DNA of 64,000 bases from Caldisericia bacterium (lineage in GTDB: Bacteria; Caldisericota; Caldisericia; JAAYUI01), in assembly GCA_017999835.1 (NCBI GenBank), contig JAGNLA010000003.1, positions 1 through 64,000 of the forward strand. The letters run 5' to 3'. Both the position numbers and the translations under genes were made by a program. Positions 7,747-15,116 of the stretch are shown piece by piece. How positions within the stretch are numbered: the stretch's first letter is position 1; each line of letters begins with the position of its first letter. The notes below the pieces were generated by a model. That model had not been told where the DNA came from. It saw only the letters and a program-made list of their open reading frames with translations, and ran no database searches.

Positions 7747-10001
7747 AGAAAAAAATATCAGCACTGTTGGCAATTGTTTTGATACTTTCAGGATTTGGTG
7801 TTGCACAGGCTGTCAACGACGACAGGCTTGACTGGTATTGTTACCAGAAGGATGTGTTCCACAGGGGCATGGCTTTTGGAGAAGAACTGTTGAACAATCC
7901 GATCTCTATTGGTTGGGAAGTTCAGCACGGTCAAAAACCAGTTGGAACAATTCTGATCTCCAAGAGCATGGCCATTGTTACAGGGGAAAAAGGCCTCGTT
8001 TCTGCTTATTCAGTGGTTGACGGTTCAGTCATCTGGAGAAGGGATTTTGGCCAGCCTCTACTTATTGACGGTACAATTATGGAAGAGGTTATGCTTTGCT
8101 GCTTTGCTGGAGGAAAGATAGTCGGTTTGGACATCAACACAGGCGGATCCCTTTGGGAGAACGTTATCCAAGGCGATGTAGTTTCACCTCCAATCCCGTA
8201 TCTTACCAATTTCTATGTCTATACATCAAAAAATATGCTTGTAACAATCTCGGCAGTCAGCGGTTTTATCTATGCCCAGGTTGACGCAAAATCCAGCATA
8301 ACAAACCCAATGACTCTGCAGTCTTTTGGCGATTATAATGTCTCAATGATTGGTTTGACTGACAAGTCAGAACTTTTCAGCTGGGAATTTTATACCGGAA
8401 AAACAGAAATTCTCTCCGTTATCGAGGGTAATTCTTTCAAACTCCCGGTAATAACCCATTCTGAAACCATAATTATTCCGGATTCAACCGGCAAAGTCAG
8501 ATGCATGGATCATGAAGGCAAGAAGCAGTATTGGATGATTGACCTCGGGGATCAATTGGTTTCTGCTCCATGTCTTTTCCAGGGTGGTGCTTATATCGCA
8601 TGTGCAACAAAGTCAGGAACAATCAAGGCCATTCAAATTGGTAGTGGAAATGTTGCTTGGGAAGTAAAGGCAAAAGGCCCAATATCCCAACCTCTTATTT
8701 CAGTTGGTTACAACATTGTCGCAGTAACAGATAGTGGAATTATACAGGTTCTTGACATTTATAACGGTACAGAAGTCTCTGCAGTCAAAATTGATGATCC
8801 GATTGTAACCAATCCATCATACAGCATCGGTGGCGTCTTTGTTGGAACAAAAACTGGCAGAATAATTTGCGCAAAAGGTTCCACAGGCGTTTACAAGTTC
8901 TCGCTCGATCAGCGTGTTGTTGTTTGCTCGCCAGGCACAGACAAAAATGTTGAATTGTCCCTCGAGGGACCCGGCAGTGACATGTTCATAATAATTGCCT
9001 CAGGTTTCCCGTGTCGTTGCAAAATCATCAAAGCCTTCACTCCTGAGCAGGCAATCAGACCAAACAACAAAGTTGTAATGAAACTTACAATTGACCCAAC
9101 GGCTCCATCGGCGGTATATGATGTTCAAATTGAGGTCAGAACCCCGACGACTCCAGCAGTTTCATTGAGACAGAGCCTGACAATCATTGTGTCAAAACCT
9201 GAAGAAATGCTGAAGAGCAATATTGAAATCAGCTATCCAGCCGAAAACCAGATGAAGGTCAATGTTAATTATCAAAACTCAAAATTTGGTCGCTCCATTG
9301 CTGGAATAATGAATTACAACAGGGATCATATGAAGTTTAAGAACCTTGCCGTTAATCCGTCTTTCACAAAAATAATCGACGAAAAATCTGGGTATTACTC
9401 GTTTGACGCCTCGATTCCCGGAAAACTGATCTATTTCTATTCAGGTAAGGATTCTCTTCCTGAAGTTGGCCAGGTTTTTGAGGTTTTCTTTGATGTTTTG
9501 GCTTCTGGTGAGGGTGCACTCCAGGTCATTCCGATGTGCAGGGCAACTAATGGGCAGCCAGTTCCTTCAGATCCGCTCCAGATTCCATACAAGACAACCT
9601 ACAAGGCAGCAGAACATGTCGTAAAGCTTCAGATTGGAAATTTGAAAGCAACAATTGATGGCAAGGAAGTGACATTGAAAGTCGCTCCGTATATCAATTC
9701 TGGCAAGACAATGGTCCCACTTAGATTTGTTGGGGATGCTCTCGGTGCAGAGGTAATCTGGACGGCATCTGACAAATCAGTTGTGTACAAAAATTCACTC
9801 CCGACAGGCGCAAGAGAAATAAAAATGTGGATAGGCAAGACCACAGCACTTGTTGATGGCAAGGAAATAGCGGTCAAACCAGCACCGGAAATCAAGGCCG
9901 GAAACACATGTGTTGGCCTCTCGTTTGTCTCGGCAAACTTTGGTTGCAAGACAGAATGGGATCCAGCAACCAAAACCGTAACGATAAAATTTACCAAGTA
10001 A
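7743..10001 (+). CDS. Exported PQQ-like beta-propeller protein with cohesin-like region and two C-terminal stalk domains
   Basis: 752 residues from ATG 7743. GGGGG lies just upstream, and the start overlaps the lplA stop by 4 nt; an earlier in-frame start at 7719 would add non-signal residues. The protein has a signal peptide (MKKKISALLAIVLILSG), then PQQ/pyrrolo-quinoline-type blades at about 50-400 (repeated VSAYSVVDGSVIWRRDF- and NTGGSLWEN-like segments). A cohesin-like beta-sandwich follows at about 480-620. The end (about 629-752) carries two copies of the copper-amine-oxidase-N-like stalk domain (GKTMVPLRFVGDALGAEVIW, then a WIGKTTALVDGKEI copy). It is probably a surface protein. Function unknown; the PQQ motif here need not bind cofactor. 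It is an odd last member of a housekeeping operon. Confidence 0.85.
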   Translation: MKKKISALLAIVLILSGFGVAQAVNDDRLDWYCYQKDVFHRGMAFGEELLNNPISIGWEVQHGQKPVGTILISKSMAIVTGEKGLVSAYSVVDGSVIWRRDFGQPLLIDGTIMEEVMLCCFAGGKIVGLDINTGGSLWENVIQGDVVSPPIPYLTNFYVYTSKNMLVTISAVSGFIYAQVDAKSSITNPMTLQSFGDYNVSMIGLTDKSELFSWEFYTGKTEILSVIEGNSFKLPVITHSETIIIPDSTGKVRCMDHEGKKQYWMIDLGDQLVSAPCLFQGGAYIACATKSGTIKAIQIGSGNVAWEVKAKGPISQPLISVGYNIVAVTDSGIIQVLDIYNGTEVSAVKIDDPIVTNPSYSIGGVFVGTKTGRIICAKGSTGVYKFSLDQRVVVCSPGTDKNVELSLEGPGSDMFIIIASGFPCRCKIIKAFTPEQAIRPNNKVVMKLTIDPTAPSAVYDVQIEVRTPTTPAVSLRQSLTIIVSKPEEMLKSNIEISYPAENQMKVNVNYQNSKFGRSIAGIMNYNRDHMKFKNLAVNPSFTKIIDEKSGYYSFDASIPGKLIYFYSGKDSLPEVGQVFEVFFDVLASGEGALQVIPMCRATNGQPVPSDPLQIPYKTTYKAAEHVVKLQIGNLKATIDGKEVTLKVAPYINSGKTMVPLRFVGDALGAEVIWTASDKSVVYKNSLPTGAREIKMWIGKTTALVDGKEIAVKPAPEIKAGNTCVGLSFVSANFGCKTEWDPATKTVTIKFTK

Positions 10002-10023
10002 TTATTAGTTGTTAAAACAAAAC

Positions 10024-10052
10024 AAAGCGCCGGAAGAACCGGCGCTTTTTTA
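10024..10052 (+). terminator. Rho-independent terminator
   Basis: AAAGCGCCGG/CCGGCGCTTT (10 bp, loop AAGAA) ends in a T run. It closes the tilS-to-propeller gene series. Confidence 0.92.
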
Positions 10053-10126
10053 TTATTTTGTCAACAATGGATTATCAGGTTTTCATCTGGGTTTCGGTCA
10101 AAACTTGCCAGCAATCATCATCAGAC

Positions 10127-10155
10127 TTGCGTTTTTAATTACCGAAAACTATACT
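10127..10155 (+). promoter_or_regulatory. Promoter for the membrane protein/polyferredoxin pair
   Basis: TTGCGT (10127-10132), a 17-nt spacer and TATACT (10150-10155), 33 nt before the ATG at 10189. Confidence 0.6.
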
Positions 10156-10188
10156 CAAAACTAACTATTTATAAATGGAAGGTGAACC

Positions 10189-10791
10189 ATGAACAACGCC
10201 AGCCCGTCAAAAGGGTCATTCAGAAATTGGTTGTGGCTGCCCGTCTCCCTGATTTGTTTGGCTTCAATTTACTGGGGAGTCTGGGGTACGCACTGGGTCG
10301 TTGTGGAACCGACGCTTGACAACAGCAAAAACAAAACAGGCGTCATCTCGGCTTATGACAAAAATGCAATGACATTTACCCTAACCACTGAAAAGGAAGA
10401 AGCTTGGTCGGTTTCTTTTGCGGAAACAGCAAAAGAGTTTGTCATTGAAGATGCTGGCGGTCAGAAAGAAAAGAAAGAATACGTTTTCCAAGACAAGCCA
10501 GAACTTGTTGTCGACGGCGGCAAAATAACCGTCACAGGCAATCAGGATGTCGATAGCAAGACCATCAAGGCAAAAGTTCTTCACATCGGTGGCGCAGAAA
10601 ACATTCCAACCAAAATCCAGAACCTTGAAAACGAGTACATTTATGGCACAGCCGACAAACTTTGCATCGCTTGTGTTGGCCTTGGTGATTCAAATATGAA
10701 CAGACTTTGGCAGATGGGACTCATTCTCATTGTCTTCCTGCTAATCTGGGTTATTTTGGAAATATATCAGAGAAGAAGAGGTGTGGCATGA
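10189..10791 (+). CDS. Two-helix membrane protein of unknown function, partner of the polyferredoxin
   Basis: 200 residues. Not a family I recognise. One membrane helix lies at about 13-35 and one at about 172-192. Between them is an external domain rich in beta strands (about 45-150; TGVISAYDKNAMTFTL, VDGGKITVTG), which could be an OB-like or small beta-barrel fold. A CIAC pair sits just before the second helix. A good ribosome site (GGAAGGTG) precedes ATG 10189. The stop overlaps the start of the NapH-like gene by 4 nt, so the two are translationally coupled and probably form a complex. The external domain or CIAC pair may hand electrons to or from the Fe-S protein (inference). Confidence 0.75.
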   Translation: MNNASPSKGSFRNWLWLPVSLICLASIYWGVWGTHWVVVEPTLDNSKNKTGVISAYDKNAMTFTLTTEKEEAWSVSFAETAKEFVIEDAGGQKEKKEYVFQDKPELVVDGGKITVTGNQDVDSKTIKAKVLHIGGAENIPTKIQNLENEYIYGTADKLCIACVGLGDSNMNRLWQMGLILIVFLLIWVILEIYQRRRGVA

Positions 10792-12116
10792 CAGATGAAG
10801 TTGTAACAACAGCACCGACAAACACTGCACCAAAAAAGAAAAAACTCTCTCCAGGAGAGATGAGAATTCAGATAAGGACATGGGTTCAATGGGCATTCCT
10901 TGCCATCGCCGCAGGTCCGTTATTTGTTCTTGCGCCGGTGTTTAAAAACATTCCGGCTCCGTGGTATGTTTGCTGGTCATGCCCTACCGCCATTGCGGCC
11001 TGCCCGCTTGGAACCCTTCAGCATTACACGGCAACAGGTGCAATTTCATTCTTTGCGCTTGGAATTCTTCTTCTAATTGGTGTCCTCATGGGTCGTCAGA
11101 CTTGTGGATGGGCATGTCCGATGGGTTTCATCCAGGAAATGCTCTTCAAGAGCAAAAAATATGTCAGCTACATAATGGGCGCAATTGTTTTTGCCACCAC
11201 GGTGTTGTTGGCCTGGTTCTCGCCATTCATGGGTAACATCATGTTCGTGCCAGGCGGAGTTGATCCACTAGAAGGTGGATCGTTCTATGGCCTGAGCTAT
11301 CTGCTCCAGACAGGTCAGATCAACCTGATGATCAAATGGGGAATAGCTTATCTTGTTGTTGCGCTGGCTTTCTCGGTTCCCTTCTTCCTCCCAATGAGAA
11401 AGTTTAGGATTTCGAACAATTTTGCCAACATTACCAGATGGTTCTTCTTCCTCGTTCCGTTTATTCTCTTTGTAATCATTACGAGGATTACTCCGGCAGC
11501 CGATGGCACGATAAAGATGCTTGAAGGCGAAGTTTGGTGGTGCAAGATTTGTCCGGTTGGCACCTTTACCGCAGGTTTCCCACAGATGTACATGCAGCTT
11601 ATCCCACAGTCGGCATTCCCGGTGTTTGGCCTCACTTCAACAGCATTCATCGGTGTTTCGTCCTATCAGGGCATCTTTGGCGAAGCCAGAATCATGTACT
11701 TCTTCAAGTGGACATGCTCGGTTGCCCTCCTTTACGCCATGATCAACACGGCAAGACCGTTTTGCAAGGCAATATGCCCGCTTGGTATGATTTTCTCATT
11801 CACAAACTGGATCTCTGGAACCCGTATGGTTGTTGACCAGGCAAACTGCCGTGGCAAGTCCTGCAACTGGTGCCTTAAGCATTGCCCAATGGACATTGCT
11901 GTTTATGACCCAACTGCCCAGTGGCATTGCATACGTTGCCTCGATTGCCTTGGTTGCCCGTTTGGTGTGGTCAAGCACGAGCTTCCACCGTTGTATTCAT
12001 GGATAGTCAAAAAAGAAGAGAAAAAGACTCTTCCGCTCAAGACTCCAAACCCACCGGTAAAACCATCCTTCCTCGATTGGGCAGGTCTCACAAACTACAA
12101 ACCACCACAGGCATAA
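10788..12116 (+). CDS. NapH/MauN-type membrane polyferredoxin (4Fe-4S binding)
   Basis: 442 residues from ATG 10788. It has several membrane helices and many cysteine motifs: CWSCPTAIAACPLG, CGWACPMGF, CKICPVG and CKAICPLG within the membrane part, then two ferredoxin-type clusters near the C-terminus (CRGKSCNWCLKHCP and CIRCLDCLGCP). NapH, NosR and CcoG relatives pass electrons across the membrane between quinol or cytoplasmic donors and periplasmic acceptors. The second cluster is a compact C-x2-C-x2-C-x2-CP. No nap, nos or cco genes lie nearby, so the electron acceptor is unknown. The start overlaps the preceding membrane gene. Confidence 0.85.
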   Translation: MTDEVVTTAPTNTAPKKKKLSPGEMRIQIRTWVQWAFLAIAAGPLFVLAPVFKNIPAPWYVCWSCPTAIAACPLGTLQHYTATGAISFFALGILLLIGVLMGRQTCGWACPMGFIQEMLFKSKKYVSYIMGAIVFATTVLLAWFSPFMGNIMFVPGGVDPLEGGSFYGLSYLLQTGQINLMIKWGIAYLVVALAFSVPFFLPMRKFRISNNFANITRWFFFLVPFILFVIITRITPAADGTIKMLEGEVWWCKICPVGTFTAGFPQMYMQLIPQSAFPVFGLTSTAFIGVSSYQGIFGEARIMYFFKWTCSVALLYAMINTARPFCKAICPLGMIFSFTNWISGTRMVVDQANCRGKSCNWCLKHCPMDIAVYDPTAQWHCIRCLDCLGCPFGVVKHELPPLYSWIVKKEEKKTLPLKTPNPPVKPSFLDWAGLTNYKPPQA

Positions 12117-12131
12117 GCCTTACTTTTGATT

Positions 12132-12161
12132 AAAACCCCCGGAGAACTTTCGGGGGTTTTT
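12132..12161 (+). terminator. Rho-independent terminator
   Basis: AAAACCCCCG pairs with CGGGGGTTTT (9-nt loop) and is followed by further T. It lies 15 nt after the polyferredoxin stop. Confidence 0.9.
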
Positions 12162-12175
12162 CATTGTATGGATGG

Positions 12176-12204
12176 TTGACATCCTGTCGGTATTTTTGCA
12201 AGAT
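12176..12204 (+). promoter_or_regulatory. Putative promoter of the lipoprotein pair
   Basis: A perfect TTGACA (12176-12181) is followed after 17 nt by a weak CAAGAT -10. The leader to ATG 12223 would be only about 12 nt and contains the GGAGG ribosome site. Confidence 0.45.
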
Positions 12205-12222
12205 TTACTCATGGAGGCGCAA

Positions 12223-13182
12223 ATGAGAAAGTTTGGATTGCTATTGGTTATTGTTGCTCTGATTTCGTGTGGGCAAAAGGCTTTTGTTTTGCCAAAACCT
12301 GAGCTCTCCAGGACTCCTGCGACCTCTGAAAGTGAAATTATTAACGCATCCACCCCAAAGGGGATGAAACTTCAGGACTCCAGAAGGATAGACACTCAGC
12401 CTCCGTTTATCTTTGCCGCATATGCTAACGAAGAAGAATTCAAAATCCAACTCAAGGTTTTTGTAGTAGAAGACGACAAAGTTGTAAAAACCTACGATTC
12501 AGGCGAACTTGAAGGTCAAATGATGGGCTTTAACGATGAAGTCCTGAACAACTCATGGGGCAAACTTGTGGCTGAAAATGTTTTTGTGCTGCCAGTCTCA
12601 ATTTATTTGGGTGGCAACGACTGGACAAGTGCATACAACAAGTTTTTTACTATTGTCGACAGCAACCTTGTTGAAATTCCGGTTGAATGCGAGCCTGGAA
12701 TGGTTGCAGGCGCCATGATTGAAGATGAAGGGAAATTGGTGGTGCCGGTATATGATGGCAGATTTCAGATGTTTGACGATCTCTATCATGCCATTTCACC
12801 CTCGCGTGCCTACATCTTTGAGTATGATGCGGCAAAGAAAGCTTTTGTAGACTCCACCCCAAAACACCAAGCTTATGTAAAGCAAGCCATTGATGAGAGC
12901 ATAAAAAATGCCAGCACCAAGGATAGCATAAATGACCCATTGATTAAGGCTTCAACTATGGTCACGCTTTACGTTCAGGCAGAGGCTGGCGGGATTATCG
13001 AGCAGGTTATGCCACAGATAAAAACCATAATGGAAAAATTCCCAAACGATGCAACAGTGAAAAAAGTCTGGGAGCAAATTCAGGATGCAAGCAACAACGG
13101 GAAACCATTTGCAACCTTTGCCCCTTGGGGCGAAGAGATGGATTTTCGTTGGAAACCTTTGGATATGAAGGAATCAAAGTAA
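12223..13182 (+). CDS. Lipoprotein of unknown function
   Basis: 319 residues from ATG 12223. GGAGG (12213-12217) and the signal peptide choose this start over one at 12172. The lipobox LISC gives a lipidated Cys16. The mature part contains beta-rich repeats with VFVLPVSIYLGG- and GKLVVPVYDG-like stretches, then a helical C-terminal segment (about 225-305) that resembles TPR-like helices. No family recognised. It is followed after one nucleotide by a second lipoprotein of similar overall layout, so the two are probably distant paralogues or partners in the envelope. Confidence 0.75.
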   Translation: MRKFGLLLVIVALISCGQKAFVLPKPELSRTPATSESEIINASTPKGMKLQDSRRIDTQPPFIFAAYANEEEFKIQLKVFVVEDDKVVKTYDSGELEGQMMGFNDEVLNNSWGKLVAENVFVLPVSIYLGGNDWTSAYNKFFTIVDSNLVEIPVECEPGMVAGAMIEDEGKLVVPVYDGRFQMFDDLYHAISPSRAYIFEYDAAKKAFVDSTPKHQAYVKQAIDESIKNASTKDSINDPLIKASTMVTLYVQAEAGGIIEQVMPQIKTIMEKFPNDATVKKVWEQIQDASNNGKPFATFAPWGEEMDFRWKPLDMKESK

Positions 13183-13183
13183 C

Positions 13184-14095
13184 ATGAAAAAAACAATATT
13201 GTTTGTACTCGTCCTTGTTCTTGCCTCCTGTGGCGGCAACACGGCAAAAGAAGAAGACAAATCAACAGAGAATGAAACCCCAAAGTCGGTAAATGATTGT
13301 TCAAAATTCGTGCCGCAAGGGTTTACACTTGAAAAGCAGCTTGACGGCTGTGGATTCACCCTTGCCTGCGCAAAAAAAGGCGACGATATTTGCCCGAGAG
13401 TGCTCATGATCGTCAAGGATGGTCAGTTGGTTCGCATCTCAAAAGAAATCGTCTGTAAGACCATTGATTTTGGCCAGGAAGAGGTTTTTTGTGCCAAGGT
13501 GGACAAGGATCATCAGGGCGCAGTTGTCGAATTCACAATGCCAGGCAACAGCAACGATGACAGGTTCATAAAAATCATCGACGACAAAACATTGAAAGAC
13601 ATTCCGGTTGGGTTTGGTGAAGGTTTTGTACCAAAGGACTTTTCAGACATAAACGCTGATGGTTTCAACGAATTGATTGTCATGGACAATCGTTGGTATG
13701 GCCTGAGGATTTTTGAAAAAAAAGTTGCACCGTTCACCCAGAAAATTGCCGTGTACAAGGACGGCAAGTTTGTCGACAAAACGTCTGATTTCAAAAGTTA
13801 TCTCGAGGGTGGAACCCAGTACTGGGCAACACAGATGGCCAGCGCCAAAACGGAGCTGGAATCGGTAAATGCTGCCGTGATTCTTGCCCTAATCTACCGT
13901 GATCTTGGTAGAATGGATGATGGGCTGAAAATGATGGATGAGATAATTAAAACAGCTTCATCCAAAGATTTGGTAGATTCGGTCAAGTATTTTGTCCAGG
14001 AATACAAAAAAATCGATAAAAATCCTGATTGGTTTTATCCGACAAGAAAACAAGCATGGGAAACAATCCCATGGCAACAAACAAAAATTCCTTGA
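13184..14095 (+). CDS. Lipoprotein with FG-GAP/VCBS-like segment, unknown function
   Basis: 303 residues. The signal peptide and lipobox LASC give a lipidated Cys16. A DINADGFNELIVMD stretch at about residue 160 is typical of FG-GAP/VCBS calcium-binding propeller blades. The C-terminus is helical, as in the upstream lipoprotein, from which it is separated by one base. The overall design (beta domain with a value-reading motif, then helices) is shared by the pair. The -35 box of the tRNA promoter overlaps its stop codon. Function not assigned. Confidence 0.75.
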   Translation: MKKTILFVLVLVLASCGGNTAKEEDKSTENETPKSVNDCSKFVPQGFTLEKQLDGCGFTLACAKKGDDICPRVLMIVKDGQLVRISKEIVCKTIDFGQEEVFCAKVDKDHQGAVVEFTMPGNSNDDRFIKIIDDKTLKDIPVGFGEGFVPKDFSDINADGFNELIVMDNRWYGLRIFEKKVAPFTQKIAVYKDGKFVDKTSDFKSYLEGGTQYWATQMASAKTELESVNAAVILALIYRDLGRMDDGLKMMDEIIKTASSKDLVDSVKYFVQEYKKIDKNPDWFYPTRKQAWETIPWQQTKIP

Positions 14096-14119
14096 CAGTT
14101 AAGCCATTAAACATAAAAT
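14092..14119 (+). promoter_or_regulatory. Strong promoter of the tRNA-Gln/tRNA-Glu genes
   Basis: TTGACA (14092-14097), a 16-nt spacer and TAAAAT (14114-14119), 12 nt before tRNA-Gln. The -35 box overlaps the lipoprotein stop codon. Confidence 0.8.
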
Positions 14120-14130
14120 GACTAACGCAC

Positions 14131-14206
14131 TGGCTGATGGTGTAATTGGTAACACGTCTGCCTCTGGAGCAGAAGACTCTAGGTTCGAGTCCTAGTCGGC
14201 CAGCCA
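14131..14206 (+). tRNA. tRNA-Gln (anticodon CTG)
   Basis: The acceptor stem TGGCTGA/TCGGCCA pairs over 7 bp. The anticodon arm is TCTGC-CTCTGGA-GCAGA with anticodon CTG, the T arm is CTAGG-TTCGAGT-CCTAG, and the discriminator G is followed by an encoded CCA. The cloverleaf is complete and it reads CAG codons. Confidence 0.96.
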
Positions 14207-14223
14207 GATCACAAAACCCATTT

Positions 14224-14298
14224 GGCGCCATCGTATAGCGGTTAGTACGAGGGGCTCTCAATCCCTAAGTAGGGGTTCGACTCCCCTTGGCGCTACCA
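14224..14298 (+). tRNA. tRNA-Glu (anticodon CTC)
   Basis: The acceptor stem GGCGCCA/TGGCGCT has one G-U pair. The anticodon loop CTCTCAA gives anticodon CTC, the T arm is AGGGG-TTCGACT-CCCCT, and discriminator A is followed by an encoded CCA. It lies 17 nt after tRNA-Gln and is probably cotranscribed. Its 3' half is repeated at 14374-14413. Confidence 0.95.
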
Positions 14299-14373
14299 AT
14301 CTGAAATAAAAATCACCCTTTCCCCTTTAGCCCAACAGGATATATCTTTGGTCAGGCAGTCAGCGCTGCCTGG

Positions 14374-14413
14374 AATCCCTAAGTAGGGGTTCGACTCCCT
14401 TTGGCGCTACCAA
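14374..14413 (+). repeat. Detached 3' half of tRNA-Glu (attachment-site-like direct repeat)
   Basis: 40 nt matching 14260-14299 with a single mismatch. It runs from the anticodon loop to one base past CCA. The mismatch keeps T-stem pairing as G-U. No 5' half of a tRNA lies upstream; instead a perfect 7-bp hairpin (CAGGCAG/CTGCCTG, 14353-14372) abuts the fragment. The extent matches the tRNA 3' ends that tyrosine integrases use as att sites. Only 74 nt separate the two copies, so if this is an att scar the element is gone or lies elsewhere. A simple partial duplication is the alternative. Confidence 0.75.
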
Positions 14414-14702
14414 ATCTTCCACGGCTCCGCCGATAATTTCTACGCTAACGCGAATACATTTATAAACTAGGCATATCTTTGAACTTTTCTAGAAATCACT
14501 GGCAAAGCCAGATGATTTCATCCAATACAGTAATTCTCAAAATAAATATAGAGTTAATAAATCACTTGCACACAAGAACGACAAATGGTATTGCAAATAA
14601 AAAAGCATAGGATTTTGGCTAATCTTTTCTGGATTGGCAGATAAACATGATAAACATCGATGAACATTCCAATTCTCTATTGATGAGAGAACAAAACGCT
14701 GA

Positions 14703-14806
14703 TAACGCACCCATAAAAATGGGATTCCCCGAAGCCGACACAGACTTCGGGGAACTTTCCGGCTAAGCGGGCCGGTCCCTTAACCATTTAACCTTTCGAT
14801 GCGTCA
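14703..14806 (-). ncRNA. Candidate structured RNA with cloverleaf-like fold, minus strand
   Basis: Read on the minus strand, an 8-bp closing helix (TGACGCAT with GTGCGTTA) encloses three hairpins: CCGGC/GCCGG with a 7-nt loop, a 10-bp TTCCCCGAAG/CTTCGGGGAA arm, and CCCAT/ATGGG. Two G-U pairs in the closing helix would be C-A mismatches in a plus-strand RNA, which favours the minus strand. It recalls a long-variable-arm tRNA, but U33, the T-loop consensus and a clean D stem are missing, so it is not called as a tRNA. The rest of 14299-15116 has no coding sequence I can support. Confidence 0.35.
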
Positions 14807-14994
14807 ACCTGTATACTCGCGCCTCACGTCCATCCTATGAAACAGGAGTGTGGTCTTCCTTTTGGAAATAAATACCACATTTAATAAAAAATTATATTAA
14901 CAAAATATTAACATTTTCATTTACCTACAAAAAACATGTCGTTTTTTGGTTTAAACGTATGCATAAAGACGAAAGGACAATCGGTTCATCCGAT

Positions 14995-15086
14995 CTCAAG
15001 ATCGAGGAGACATCTGAGGGAATCGCTGTGATTTGCCATTAGCCATAGTATCAGAACTATCGAACGAGTCGAGATGACATCTTGAG
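14995..15086 (+). promoter_or_regulatory. Possible structured 5' leader of the large exported protein gene
   Basis: CTCAAGAT (14995-15002) pairs with ATCTTGAG (15079-15086), closing a 76-nt internal region that can form small hairpins such as ATAGT/ACTAT. An ATCGG/CCGAT hairpin lies just before it. It ends about 30 nt before the start codon at 15117. It matches no riboswitch class I know, so it is a candidate only. Confidence 0.3.
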
Positions 15087-15116
15087 AAAATTGTGTTCAC
15101 GAGGTATATTCAGCTT

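Noticed and set aside
14703-14806. True tRNA-Ser or tRNA-Sec on the minus strand
   Set aside because: Lacks U33, a T-loop consensus, a D stem without overlap and CCA, so kept only as a structured RNA candidate.
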